From an uncultured Oscillospiraceae bacterium (GTDB taxonomy: Bacteria > Bacillota > Clostridia > Oscillospirales > Oscillospiraceae), in assembly GCA_950097245.1 (NCBI GenBank), contig CATNCS010000001.1, positions 51,238 through 115,237 of the forward strand: a stretch of 64,000 nucleotides of DNA, read 5' to 3'. Positions 1 through 8,704 of this stretch are shown piece after piece. Each line of letters begins with the position of its first letter. Position 1 is the first letter of the stretch. A program made the translations under genes and the position numbers. The notes under the pieces are model-generated. The model was not told the DNA's origin and did no database searches. It worked only from the letters and a program-made list of their open reading frames with translations.

Positions 1-1599
1 CGGGACGGAGGGACCCGCTTCGGTGAGCTTCTGCCCCCGGGCGTCGGTCATGGCCCGGACACGGCCCACTGCGGTGCCGGCGATGATGACATCGCCCTGC
101 TTCAGGGTGCCGTTCTGCACCAGCAGAGTGGCCACAGGGCCCCGGCCCTTGTCCAGCCGGGCCTCAATCACCGCGCCGTGGGCGGTGCGGTTGGGATTGG
201 CCTTCAGCTCCTGGACCTCGGAGGTGAGCACCACCATGTCCAGCAGGTTGTCGATGCCCATGCCCGTCTTGGCGGAAATCTTACACACAATGGTCTCGCC
301 GCCCCACTCCTCGGGCACCAGCTCATACTCGGTGAGCTGCTGCATGATCCGGTCTGGGTTGGCCGCCGGCTTATCCATCTTGTTGATGGCCACGATGATG
401 GGGATATTGGCCGCCTTGGCGTGGTTGATGGACTCCACGGTCTGGGGCATAATGCCGTCGTCGGCGGCCACCACCAGGATGGCCACGTCGGTAATCATAG
501 CGCCCCGGGCCCGCATGGCGGTAAAGGCCTCGTGGCCGGGGGTGTCCAGGAAGGTGACGGGGTTGCCCTTCACGTCCACCTGGTAGGCGCCGATGTGCTG
601 GGTGATGCCGCCGGCCTCGCCGGCGGTGACGTTGGCATTTCGGATATAATCCAGAAGGGAGGTCTTGCCGTGGTCCACGTGGCCCATGACCACCACCACG
701 GGAGCCCGGGGCTCCAGGTCCTCCTCCCTGTCCTCGGCGGTGTCGATGAGCCGCTCCTCGATGGTGACGATCACTTCCTTCTCCACCTTGCAGCCCATCT
801 CCTCGGCGATGATGGCGGCGGTGTCGAAGTCGATGATGTCGCTGAGGGAGGCCATAACCCCGTTCTTGATGAGGCACTTCACCACCTCGGCCCCGGTCTT
901 CTTCATCCGGGAGGCCAGCTCGCCCACGCCGATCTCGTCGGGGATGAGCACCTTGGTGGGGGCCTTCTTGGCAATCTCCAGCTGGAGGCGGCGCATCCGG
1001 TCCTGCTCCTCCTGGCGGCGCTTGTTGCCGAAGGACTGGCCCCGGCCGCCCTGCTGGCGGCCCCGCTGGTTCTGCTTCTGGAGCTTCTGCTTGCCCCCCC
1101 GCATATCCTGGCGGCGCTGGTCGGTGAAGTTCTCCAGCCGCTCGTCGTACTTCTCCAGGTTGACCGCCGGGCCGCCCCGGGTGTCCACCACCTTCTTGGC
1201 GGGGACGCGGGAGGTGGGCTGCTGAACCGGCTGCTTTGCCTGTCCCTGCTGCTGGGGAGGGTTGGGCTTGGCGCCCTGGTCCTGGACGGGCCTGGGCTGC
1301 TGCGCCTTCTTCTCCCCCTTGGGGGCGGGCTGCCTGGGCTCCGCCTTGGGGGCGGGCTCCTTCCTGGCCTCCGGCTCGTGGTAGACGTCGGCGTAGACCT
1401 GTTCGATGGAGTCGATCTGGTTGTGCTGGGTCAGGTACTCGAACACAATGGACAGCTCCTCGTCGGTGAGGGGCTGCATGTGGTTCTTGGGGGGATGTCC
1501 GTACTGGGTCAGGATATCCATAATATCCTTGGAGGGCAGGGCTTTACCGCCCCTGCTGAAGTCCTTGGCCAGCTTATGGACCGGATATTTAATCATCAT
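1..1599 (-). CDS. infB: Translation initiation factor IF-2 (C-terminus runs off the window start)
   Basis: Minus-strand translation begins [30 protein letters not shown] and contains [48 protein letters not shown] and AINKMDKP (IF-2 G domain). Last gene of a nusA-infB-type operon. Confidence 0.96.
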   Translation of the reverse strand, partial: MMIKYPVHKLAKDFSRGGKALPSKDIMDILTQYGHPPKNHMQPLTDEELSIVFEYLTQHNQIDSIEQVYADVYHEPEARKEPAPKAEPRQPAPKGEKKAQQPRPVQDQGAKPNPPQQQGQAKQPVQQPTSRVPAKKVVDTRGGPAVNLEKYDERLENFTDQRRQDMRGGKQKLQKQNQRGRQQGGRGQSFGNKRRQEEQDRMRRLQLEIAKKAPTKVLIPDEIGVGELASRMKKTGAEVVKCLIKNGVMASLSDIIDFDTAAIIAEEMGCKVEKEVIVTIEERLIDTAEDREEDLEPRAPVVVVMGHVDHGKTSLLDYIRNANVTAGEAGGITQHIGAYQVDVKGNPVTFLDTPGHEAFTAMRARGAMITDVAILVVAADDGIMPQTVESINHAKAANIPIIVAINKMDKPAANPDRIMQQLTEYELVPEEWGGETIVCKISAKTGMGIDNLLDMVVLTSEVQELKANPNRTAHGAVIEARLDKGRGPVATLLVQNGTLKQGDVIIAGTAVGRVRAMTDARGQKLTEAGPSVP

Positions 1600-1619
1600 A
1601 GATGAATGCACCTCGTTTC

Positions 1620-2156
1620 TCAGGGTTTACGGAGCTTGCCGGTAAGCCGGCGTCCGCCAGGACCATGCTTCACTGCTTTGCCCCCCTGGTGCGGGGGCAT
1701 CTCCTCCTTGGGGGGCGGAGGAGCCCAGGGTTTTCGCTTGCCCTGGCGGAGGTTCTTCTCATGCTGCCGCTGTTCCTTCTGCCGCTGGAGCACACGGTCG
1801 GCCTTATCCCGCAGCTGCCGGGCGGCGGGGCCGTATCTGTCCGGGTCCCGGGCGGCCAGCTTCTCCACAACGGCGGCCCCGAAGCCCGCGTCGGTGAGGG
1901 CCAGCATGGCGCAGGAGGACCGGCCCAGAATAAAGCCCAGCTCCCCCTTGGTGAAGGGGGTCTCCAGCCAGAGGACTCCCCCCGCCTCGCCGAAGTGGGC
2001 GGCCCGGCGGCGGGTGTTGGGGGCGGCGTCGGCGGCCAGCAGGATCAATCTGGCCTGCCGGGCCCGGCAGGCTCCCCCCACCGGCTCCTCACCGATCTCC
2101 AGCCGGCCGGCCTTTTTGGCCAGTCCCAGCAGGTGGAGAATGGGATCATTGGGCAT
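1620..2156 (-). CDS. L7Ae-family ribosomal protein (YlxQ-like) with a basic C-terminal extension
   Basis: ORF 178 aa, [21 protein letters not shown]..., located between ylxR and infB as in Firmicutes. Confidence 0.85.
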   Translation of the reverse strand: MPNDPILHLLGLAKKAGRLEIGEEPVGGACRARQARLILLAADAAPNTRRRAAHFGEAGGVLWLETPFTKGELGFILGRSSCAMLALTDAGFGAAVVEKLAARDPDRYGPAARQLRDKADRVLQRQKEQRQHEKNLRQGKRKPWAPPPPKEEMPPHQGGKAVKHGPGGRRLTGKLRKP

Positions 2157-2424
2157 CCGCGGGCACCTCCTTCATCTGTTCCTCCAGCCCCGCCCATACC
2201 TCGTCGGGCATGGGGGCGGAGAAGGCCCGCTCCAGCGCCCGGCTCTTCCGGGCCCGCTTCAGGCACTCCGGGTTGGGGCACACATAGGCCCCCCGGCCGG
2301 GCAGCTTGCCCTTGAAGTCCAAGGACACCGCCCCCTCCGGGGATTTGACCACCCGGATCAGGGTCTTCTTCTCTTTCATTTCCCGGCAGCCGACACATTG
2401 GCGCATGGGTATCTTCTTGGGCAA
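2146..2424 (-). CDS. rnpM: YlxR/RnpM family protein (DUF448); TTG start proposed
   Basis: MPKKIPMRQCVGCREMKEKKTLIRVVKSPEG...GRGAYVCPNPECLKRA. Canonical DUF448 motifs and position between nusA and ylxQ. Confidence 0.88.
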   Translation of the reverse strand: MPKKIPMRQCVGCREMKEKKTLIRVVKSPEGAVSLDFKGKLPGRGAYVCPNPECLKRARKSRALERAFSAPMPDEVWAGLEEQMKEVPADAQ

Positions 2425-2460
2425 GACTCTCTCTCCTTCATCAACGCGGGGGAATTGTTG

Positions 2461-2535
2461 TGTGTAGGGGCGGACATTGTCCGCCCGCTGTTGGCGCTTT
2501 TGATTCCTGCGGGTGCACATTGTGCGCCCCTACAA
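2461..2535. repeat. Palindromic intercistronic repeat (nusA-rnpM)
   Basis: TGTGTAGGGGCGGACATTGTCCGCCC...GGGTGCACATTGTGCGCCCCTACA. Confidence 0.8.
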
Positions 2536-2537
2536 GG

Positions 2538-3752
2538 TCATTCCTCCGGGGCCTCCCCGTTCTCCTCCGCTTCGGCCATAGCCGCCTCCAGGGCGTCGGC
2601 CTGGGCCTGGGCCTCCGCCTGGGCGGCCAGCTCCTCGATGGACTCCAGGGGGGCGGAGGCGGGCTTGATGTCAATTTTATAGCCGGTGAGCTTGGCGGCC
2701 AGGCGGGCGTTCTGGCCCTCCTTGCCGATGGCCAGGGACAGCTGGTCGTCGGGGACCACCACCCGGCAGCTCTTGGCGTCGCCCACAGAGGGCAGCTCCT
2801 CCACGCTGATGACGTCGGCGGGGGACAGGGCAGCGGCGATATACTCCGCCGGGTCCTCAGACCACTTGATGATGTCGATCTTCTCCCCCTTGAGCTCCTC
2901 CACAATGGTGTTCACCCGCTGGCCCCGGGGACCCACACAGGCGCCGATGGGGTCCACGTTGGGCTCCACGGCCCAGACAGCCATCTTTGTCCGGGAGCCC
3001 GCCTCCCGGGCCACGGAGCGAATCTCCACCGTGCCGTCGTAGACCTCGGGGACCTCCATCTCAAACAGCCGCTTCACCAGGCCGGGGTGGGTGCGGGAGA
3101 TGAGCACCTGGGGGCCCTTGGTGGCCTTGCGGACCTCCACCACGTAGACCTTCAGCCGCTGGCCCTCGGTATAGCGCTCCCCCTTCACCTGCTCACCCGT
3201 CCCCAGATAGGCGTCGGTAAACTCAGAACCGGAGTGCAGCCGCAGAGACACCGCCCCGTTCCGGGGGTCGATGCGGGTGACGGTGCCGGTGAGCAGCTCG
3301 TGCTCCTTGGTGGAAAACTCGTCGTAAATCATCCCCTGCTCCGCCTCGCGGATGCCCTGGATGATTACCTGGCGGGCGGTCTGGGCGGCGATACGGCCAA
3401 AGGCCCGGGCCTTCACCTCCATGCGCACCGTGTCCCCCAGCTCGGCCTGGGGCAGGGAGCGCCTGGCCTCCTCCAGGCTGATCTCGGTGGCGGGGTTATC
3501 CACCTCCTCCACGATCTCCTTCTTCAAAAACAGCCGGACGGTATAGGTGGACTCGTCGGCCTCGATAAACAGATTGTCCCCCACGCCCTCGTGGTCCCGG
3601 CGGTAGGCGGACAGCAACGCCTGGGTCACCTTCTCCATCATGTACCCGGGCTTGATTCCCTTCTCCTGCTCAATCTGATGGATCGCCTCAAAAAATTCCT
3701 TGCCGTCCATCTCGTTGGGGTTGACGGCCTTCTTTGTCACTCGTTTTGCCAC
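2538..3752 (-). CDS. nusA: Transcription termination/antitermination factor NusA
   Basis: 404 aa with S1 and KH regions (EVRSVAREAGSRTKMAVW, DPIGACVGPRGQRVNTIVEELKGEKIDIIKW). Confidence 0.96.
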   Translation of the reverse strand: MAKRVTKKAVNPNEMDGKEFFEAIHQIEQEKGIKPGYMMEKVTQALLSAYRRDHEGVGDNLFIEADESTYTVRLFLKKEIVEEVDNPATEISLEEARRSLPQAELGDTVRMEVKARAFGRIAAQTARQVIIQGIREAEQGMIYDEFSTKEHELLTGTVTRIDPRNGAVSLRLHSGSEFTDAYLGTGEQVKGERYTEGQRLKVYVVEVRKATKGPQVLISRTHPGLVKRLFEMEVPEVYDGTVEIRSVAREAGSRTKMAVWAVEPNVDPIGACVGPRGQRVNTIVEELKGEKIDIIKWSEDPAEYIAAALSPADVISVEELPSVGDAKSCRVVVPDDQLSLAIGKEGQNARLAAKLTGYKIDIKPASAPLESIEELAAQAEAQAQADALEAAMAEAEENGEAPEE

Positions 3753-3767
3753 GTGCTCTTCCTCCTA

Positions 3768-3838
3768 CGGCAGGGGCGCACAGTATGCGCCCGCTCATTA
3801 CGCATTTGTTTGCGGACGGATGATATCCGCCCTTACAT
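3768..3838. repeat. Palindromic intercistronic repeat (rimP-nusA)
   Basis: GGCAGGGGCGCACAGTATGCGCCC...GCGGACGGATGATATCCGCCCTTACA. Confidence 0.75.
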
Positions 3839-4302
3839 TAGAACCTGGGGTACAGCCGTACCAGCGCAATCTCCTGCTTGCTGAAACGGGTCTCCGCCCC
3901 GTTCACGTCTAAGGTCACATCTCCGATCTCATACCCCTTGAGGACGCCCACAAACTCCTTGCGGCCCTCCCGGGGACGGTAGAGCTTGACCTCCACCTCT
4001 TCCCCCAGAAAGGCGGCAAAGTGCTCGGGCTTTTTCAGCGCCCGGTCCGCCCCGGCGGAGGACACCTCAAAGGTGTAGCTGCCCTCGATGGGATCGGCCT
4101 GGTCCAGCAGGTCGGACAGGGGGCGGGAGACAGCCTCGCAGTCGTCGATGGACACGCCGCCCTCCCTGTCGATATAGACCCGGAGGAACCAGGTCCCCGC
4201 CTCCTTTACATATTCCACGTCCCACAGGGAGCACCCGGCCTGCTCCACCACCGGAAGGGCCAGGGCGGCCACCGCGTCGGTCACCTTTGCCATATTGGTC
4301 AA
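3838..4302 (-). CDS. rimP: Ribosome maturation factor RimP
   Basis: 154 aa; LWDVEYVKEAGTWFLRVYIDREGGVSIDDCEAVSRPLSDLLD...YTFEVSSAGADRALKK. First gene of the nusA operon. Confidence 0.95.
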   Translation of the reverse strand: MTNMAKVTDAVAALALPVVEQAGCSLWDVEYVKEAGTWFLRVYIDREGGVSIDDCEAVSRPLSDLLDQADPIEGSYTFEVSSAGADRALKKPEHFAAFLGEEVEVKLYRPREGRKEFVGVLKGYEIGDVTLDVNGAETRFSKQEIALVRLYPRF

Positions 4303-4598
4303 AACCTCCTGAAAACCGGTGTTTCTCCGGTTTTTTCAACAATAAAGAGCGGAGCCACAACCCCACTCTTACCATACTACCTTACTTTCTGATTATACTA
4401 TACCACACCGCTGCGGGAATTGCAAGAGATTACACCGAAGTTTTTTCCAAAAATTCGGAGCTTTTCAAAAATCCTCCCGTCAAAGACGGTCAAAAAATCC
4501 AGTTTCTCCGCTCATTTCCGGATTGAACCTTTTAAAGCGGGCACATACTAGATCGCGGATGGGACTTCCGTGAAAAAACGAGCGGGAGGATTCTTCAC

Positions 4599-5081
4599 AT
4601 GAAAAAGAGCATTGCGGCTCTGGCCCTGGCCCTCGCCCTGGCGGGTACGCTGACGGCCTGCAGCAATCGGGACCCTAACGCCAACAACGGCGGCAGCAAT
4701 ACCAACGGCGGCGCCAACAGCGGCGTCACCTCCGGGGCCAACGGCTCCGGCACAACCTCCGGCACCGGTTCCGCCTCCGGCACTCCCGGCACGGTGAGCC
4801 GGCGCTACGGCGGCCAGACCGTCTACAACGGCCGCACCTACAGCAATGGCCGGGACTATTTTGACGACGGCCGCTATACCGCCGGCTCCAACGGCCGGGT
4901 CTACGGCGGCGACGGCAATGCCGTCTCCCGGGACCTGACCCGGGACGCCCGGGATATCGTCCGGGACACCGGCGACGCCATCGGTGACATCGGCCGTGGC
5001 ATCGGCGATGTGATTACCGGAAACGACACCTACTCCGGCACCCCCAGCTGGGAGCCTGACTCCAGCGCGGTGCGCTATTAA
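4599..5081 (+). CDS. Gly/Asn/Ser-rich lipoprotein, unknown function
   Basis: ORF 160 aa with lipobox-like MKKSIAALALALALAGTLTACSN; low-complexity linker then an RDARDIVRDTGDAIGDIGRGIGDVI repeat. SD upstream, terminator downstream. Confidence 0.8.
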   Translation: MKKSIAALALALALAGTLTACSNRDPNANNGGSNTNGGANSGVTSGANGSGTTSGTGSASGTPGTVSRRYGGQTVYNGRTYSNGRDYFDDGRYTAGSNGRVYGGDGNAVSRDLTRDARDIVRDTGDAIGDIGRGIGDVITGNDTYSGTPSWEPDSSAVRY

Positions 5082-5083
5082 CC

Positions 5084-5120
5084 AAAACGGGACGGGCAAT
5101 CGCCCGTCCCGCGCTTTTTT
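5084..5120 (+). terminator. Rho-independent terminator
   Basis: GGGACGGGCAATCGCCCGTCCC followed by GCGCTTTTTT. Confidence 0.8.
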
Positions 5121-5156
5121 CCTTGACAAATATGTATCATCGGGTATAATAAATAC

Positions 5157-5248
5157 GGAAGGGCGCTGTCAGCAAACGACTAGCCCCCTGTTTTAGTTAC
5201 AAGAAGTAACCGCCAAACTGTTGGGAGCAGAGGGCGGTTACTTCTTTT
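5157..5248 (+). ncRNA. Putative type I antitoxin RNA (locus A), convergent to the 26-aa peptide gene
   Basis: Promoter TTGACA(5123-5128)-16 nt-TATAAT(5145-5150); the RNA would end at the hairpin aagaagtaaccgcc...ggcggttacttctttt. Confidence 0.55.
5201..5248. terminator. Bidirectional hairpin terminator shared by the locus A toxin and antisense RNA
   Basis: AAGAAGTAACCGCC...GGCGGTTACTTCTTTTT reads as a terminator in both directions; it overlaps the toxin stop codon. Confidence 0.7.
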
Positions 5249-5318
5249 TACCCTGGATGAACAGGCCGCAGATACCAATGATAACGAGACACAACTGCAA
5301 AACCTCTGATGTACTCAC
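5238..5318 (-). CDS. Small hydrophobic peptide, putative holin-like type I toxin (26 aa)
   Basis: GTG-start ORF MSTSEVLQLCLVIIGICGLFIQGKKK with upstream SD-like AAAGGGGGG and promoter TTGACA-18-TATAAT (minus strand, 5460-5431). One TM plus a basic tail. Confidence 0.6.
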   Translation of the reverse strand: MSTSEVLQLCLVIIGICGLFIQGKKK

Positions 5319-5463
5319 TGGGCAGCCCCCCTTTCGCAAGATCAGGGGGCAGAAGCGCCCCCTGTTGGGGGACTAACCGTCTACTGTTATGACAGCGCAC
5401 CTTCGTCCCGCCTGGCTGGCGGGCATTTTTATTATAACGCAATCAGTTGGATTCTGTCAAATC

Positions 5464-7428
5464 CTACTTCTTTTTCTTTGGCTTTGCCCAGCCCTTCTTG
5501 CGGATTGGCTTGGCGGAGCCTTCTTTTTTCTCTACCCGGGTGCGGGTGTCGGCACGGGGCTTTTTCCGCGGCTGTCCCTTGGACGGCGGGGCGGCGCAGA
5601 GGCCGCCCCCTACGGGAGTGCCTCTGTCCGGCTTGACCAGGCAGTGCTTGCCGTAGCCGATCAGGTCCTCCCGGCCGGTTTTGCGGAGGGCCTCCAGCAC
5701 CAGCTTGCGGTTCTGGGGCTTGCGCCACTGCATCAGCGCCCGCTGGAGGGCCTTGTCGTGGGGGGACTTGGGGACAAACACCGGCTCCATGGTCCTGGGG
5801 TCGATGCCGGTGTACCACATGCAGGTGGCCAGGGTGCCGGGGGTGGGGTAGAAGTCCTGGACCTGCTCGGGCATGTGGCCCTGCCGGTTCAGCCACTCAG
5901 CCAGCCGGACGGCGTCCTCCAGCGTACAGCCCGGGTGGGAGGAGATGAGGTAGGGCACCAGGTACTGGTCCTTGCCGTAACGGCGGTTGAGCTTGAAGTA
6001 CTTCTCCCGGAACTTTTCGTAGACCTCAATGTGGGGCTTGCCCATATAGTCCAGGGTGTGGGCCACACAGTGCTCCGGGGCCACCTTCAGCTGGCCGGAG
6101 ATGTGGTGCTGGACCAGGTCGGTGAAGAACTCCCCGCTGGGGTCCTTCATCAGGTGGTCAAAGCGAATCCCCGACCGGATGAACACCTTTTTCACCTTGG
6201 GAATGGCCCGGAGCTTGCGCAGAAGCAGCATGTAGTCGGTGTGGTCGGCGTCCAGGTTGGGGCAGGGCTCCGGGGCCAGGCAGGCCCGGTTCCGGCACAT
6301 GCCGGATTTCAACTGCTTCTGGCAGGAGGGGCGGCGGAAGGTGGCAGACGGTCCGCCCACATCGTGGATGTAGCCCTTGAAGCCGGGGTGCTCTGTGAGC
6401 AGGCGTACCTCCCGGACCACGCTGTCGTGGCTGCGGCAGGAGACGGTCCGGCCCTGGTGGAAGGCCAGGGAACAGAAGCTGCACGCCCCGAAGCAGCCCC
6501 GGTTGTGGGTGACGGAGAAGCGCACCTCCTCAATGGCGGGGACGCCCCCCATGTCGTCGTACATGGGGTGTGGCTCCCGGACGTAGGGCAGCTCGGCCAC
6601 CCGGTCCATTTCCCCAGTGGTCAGGGGAAAGGCGGGCGGGTTGACAATCAAAAACCGGTCTCCGTGCTTCTGGATGATGGCCTTGCCGGACACCGCGTCG
6701 TGCTCCTGATACTCCACCATGTTGGCCTTGGCGTAGGCCGTTTTGGAGGCGGACACCTCCTCAAAGGAGGGCACCTCCACCCGGGGATAGGCGCACAGGG
6801 AGGGGTACTTTCCAATGACGCAGGTCCCCCGCACGTCGGTAATCTCAGAGACGGGGGTCCCGGAGGCCAGCCGGGCGGCGATCTCTAAAGTCGCCGTCTC
6901 CCCCATACCGTAGGTGAGGATGTCCGCCTGGGCGTCGAAGAGGACGGACCGGCGGACCTTGTCCTCCCAGTAGTCGTAGTGGGCGAAGCGGCGGAGGGAG
7001 GCCTCCAGCCCGCCGATGACGATGGGGATGTCCCCAAAGGCCTCACGGACCCGGTTGGAGTACACCGCTACCGCGTGGTCGGGGCGCAGGCCGGCCTTCC
7101 GCCCGGGGGAGTAGGCGTCGTCGTGGCGGCGCTTTTTGGCGGCGGTGTAGTGGGCCACCATGGAGTCGATGTTCCCCGCCCCGATGAGCACCCCCAGCCG
7201 GGGCCGGCCCAGGGCGGCGAAGGCCTCCGCCGATCTCCAGTCCGGCTGGGCCAGCACCGCCACCCGGTAGCCCTCCGCCTCCAGAATCCGGCCGATGATG
7301 GCCGGGCCGAAGGAGGGGTGATCCACATAGGCGTCGCCGGTGATGAGCAGAAAGTCGAAGAAATCCCACCCCCGGCGGGCCATGTCCTCCCGGCTGACGG
7401 GGAGGAATAAATCTCGGTCAAAAGGCAT
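5464..7428 (-). CDS. YgiQ family radical SAM protein
   Basis: [41 protein letters not shown]..., radical SAM motif [30 protein letters not shown]. The listed ORF is open to 7680; the ATG at 7428 fits the family start. Confidence 0.93.
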   Translation of the reverse strand: MPFDRDLFLPVSREDMARRGWDFFDFLLITGDAYVDHPSFGPAIIGRILEAEGYRVAVLAQPDWRSAEAFAALGRPRLGVLIGAGNIDSMVAHYTAAKKRRHDDAYSPGRKAGLRPDHAVAVYSNRVREAFGDIPIVIGGLEASLRRFAHYDYWEDKVRRSVLFDAQADILTYGMGETATLEIAARLASGTPVSEITDVRGTCVIGKYPSLCAYPRVEVPSFEEVSASKTAYAKANMVEYQEHDAVSGKAIIQKHGDRFLIVNPPAFPLTTGEMDRVAELPYVREPHPMYDDMGGVPAIEEVRFSVTHNRGCFGACSFCSLAFHQGRTVSCRSHDSVVREVRLLTEHPGFKGYIHDVGGPSATFRRPSCQKQLKSGMCRNRACLAPEPCPNLDADHTDYMLLLRKLRAIPKVKKVFIRSGIRFDHLMKDPSGEFFTDLVQHHISGQLKVAPEHCVAHTLDYMGKPHIEVYEKFREKYFKLNRRYGKDQYLVPYLISSHPGCTLEDAVRLAEWLNRQGHMPEQVQDFYPTPGTLATCMWYTGIDPRTMEPVFVPKSPHDKALQRALMQWRKPQNRKLVLEALRKTGREDLIGYGKHCLVKPDRGTPVGGGLCAAPPSKGQPRKKPRADTRTRVEKKEGSAKPIRKKGWAKPKKKK

Positions 7429-7494
7429 AATCTGCCCTCTTTTCTTTTGGAATACTGCCAGTATATCAGCCTGCGGAGAATCCGTCAACGTGTC

Positions 7495-7523
7495 TTGCGT
7501 CCCCTGTCGGATTTTGGTATAAT
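7495..7523 (+). promoter_or_regulatory. Promoter of toxin locus B1
   Basis: TTGCGT-17 nt-TATAAT. Confidence 0.65.
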
Positions 7524-7570
7524 GGCGGTGCTGTCCCCACCTACACCGGCAGCGGGAGGAGGTGGGAATC

Positions 7571-7666
7571 GTGGAGTACATACTCGGTTTCATTGTGTCT
7601 GTCGCAGCGAACGTAGTCTCCCACTGCGTGAGCAAGTGGCTTGACAGGCATAACAGGGAACAGTAA
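7571..7666 (+). CDS. Fst/par-like type I toxin candidate, copy B1 (31 aa)
   Basis: GTG start with [42 protein letters not shown]. Paralogous to the ORFs at 7900 and 22578. Confidence 0.68.
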   Translation: MEYILGFIVSVAANVVSHCVSKWLDRHNREQ

Positions 7667-7678
7667 GCCCACCATAGC

Positions 7679-7733
7679 AAAAAGCGGCCCTCCGGAGAGC
7701 TCCCATCTCTTCCGGAGGGCCGCTTTTTGCGGT
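7679..7733. terminator. Bidirectional terminator of locus B1
   Basis: AAAAAGCGGCCCTCCGG...CCGGAGGGCCGCTTTTT. Confidence 0.85.
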
Positions 7734-7769
7734 GGAAATATGAAATACATCCTCGGTTTGGCTTTCGCC
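7680..7769 (-). ncRNA. Putative antitoxin RNA of locus B1
   Basis: Minus-strand promoter TTGCAT-18-TATAAT (7805-7776), reading into the shared terminator; carries a repeat of the toxin 5' region (7746-7759 vs 7577-7590, 13/14). Confidence 0.6.
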
Positions 7770-7825
7770 AGAGATATTATACCACATTGGTGTCACTCAA
7801 TGCAAGAGGAATTTTCACCGCCGCC

Positions 7826-7854
7826 TTGCGTCCCCTGTCGGATTTTGGTATAAT
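7826..7854 (+). promoter_or_regulatory. Promoter of toxin locus B2
   Basis: TTGCGTCCCCTGTCGGATTTTGGTATAAT, identical to the B1 promoter core. Confidence 0.65.
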
Positions 7855-7899
7855 GACGGTGCTGTCTCACCCATACCGGCGGCAGAAGGAGGTGGGATT

Positions 7900-7995
7900 G
7901 TGGAATACTTATTTAACTTCTTTGTGTCTGTCACAGCAAACGTAGTTGCCAGCTGCGTAAGCAAATGGCTCGACAGGCACAGCAGGGGACAGTGA
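7900..7995 (+). CDS. Fst/par-like type I toxin candidate, copy B2 (31 aa)
   Basis: GTG start with [41 protein letters not shown]. Confidence 0.68.
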   Translation: MEYLFNFFVSVTANVVASCVSKWLDRHSRGQ

Positions 7996-8005
7996 GCCCG
8001 TTACC

Positions 8006-8053
8006 GCAAAAGCAACTCCCGGAGAGTGCCAGCTCTCCGGGAGTTGCTTTTGC
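8006..8053. terminator. Bidirectional terminator of locus B2
   Basis: GCAAAAGCAACTCCCGGAGAG...CTCTCCGGGAGTTGCTTTTGC. Confidence 0.8.
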
Positions 8054-8094
8054 TCGGTGAGATCATGGAATTATTTAACTTCTTAGCTTTCGCT
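8006..8094 (-). ncRNA. Putative antitoxin RNA of locus B2
   Basis: Minus-strand promoter TTGCAA-17-TATGAT (8129-8101); direct repeat TTATTTAACTTCTT at 7909-7922 and 8071-8084 (14/14). Confidence 0.6.
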
Positions 8095-8138
8095 ATGTTT
8101 ATCATAGCACACCTTTTCCACATTTGCAAGAGCCAATT

Positions 8139-8357
8139 TCACCGCCGCTCCCGCACGTCGGAACGGCCCACCAGATAGTCCAGGCTGACGTCGAAGAAGT
8201 CGGCGAGGGCAATGAGGCCTTTAAATTCAGGGTATCGGGTGGCATACTCATAGCATTGATAAGAGTTTAACGCCAATCCAAATTGTGCTGCCATCTCTCG
8301 TTGCTTTAACCCACGTTCTTTGCGCAGCATTTTTAAGCGTTCACAAAATTCTGCCAT
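8139..8357 (-). CDS. XRE-family HTH transcriptional regulator
   Basis: MAEFCERLKMLRKERGLKQREMAAQFGLALNSYQCYEYATRYPEFKGLIALADFFDVSLDYLVGRSD. Confidence 0.88.
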   Translation of the reverse strand: MAEFCERLKMLRKERGLKQREMAAQFGLALNSYQCYEYATRYPEFKGLIALADFFDVSLDYLVGRSDVRERR

Positions 8358-8373
8358 AATTTCCTCCCGCCCC

Positions 8374-8416
8374 TTGACATAGGCTTTAAGCAGGTATATA
8401 ATTAGCATGCTTAAAG
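8374..8416 (+). promoter_or_regulatory. Promoter with an inverted-repeat operator between divergent XRE and small-protein genes
   Basis: TTGACA-17-TATAAT (8374-8402) with perfect IR CTTTAAGCA (8384-8392) / TGCTTAAAG (8408-8416) flanking the -10. Confidence 0.7.
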
Positions 8417-8437
8417 TCTATAAAAGGAGTGACTAAA

Positions 8438-8701
8438 ATGCAAGAACTATTTGCTGAGTTATTCTGGAAAAACGAAGAGGTCTCCCACGCGGTGGCCTGT
8501 CTCTGTGAAAATCTTCCCGGCTATCACTCCGCCAGGGAGGAATACAACAAAATCGAGTCACAGGTCCGGGAACTGATCGGATACGAGCTGTACAACCAGC
8601 TTCTGGACCGGCTGACGGAGTACAGCAGCTACGAGGAATACGCCTATTACGCCGTGGGGCTGGGTCTTCGGGAGGCCACGTTCCGGGAGCTGTGCATGTA
8701 G
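8438..8701 (+). CDS. Small hypothetical protein (possibly DUF6809-like)
   Basis: MQELFAELFWKNEEVSHAVACLCENLPGYHSAREEYNKIESQVRELIGYELYNQLLDRLTEYSSYEEYAYYAVGLGLREATFREL; divergent from XRE. Family assignment is from memory. Confidence 0.7.
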   Translation: MQELFAELFWKNEEVSHAVACLCENLPGYHSAREEYNKIESQVRELIGYELYNQLLDRLTEYSSYEEYAYYAVGLGLREATFRELCM

Positions 8702-8704
8702 CGC

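Noticed and set aside
178-1605. 475-aa plus-strand ORF
   Set aside because: Antisense to infB, whose minus-strand frame carries the IF-2 G-domain motifs.
2460-3884. 474-aa plus-strand ORF over nusA
   Set aside because: Antisense shadow of nusA.
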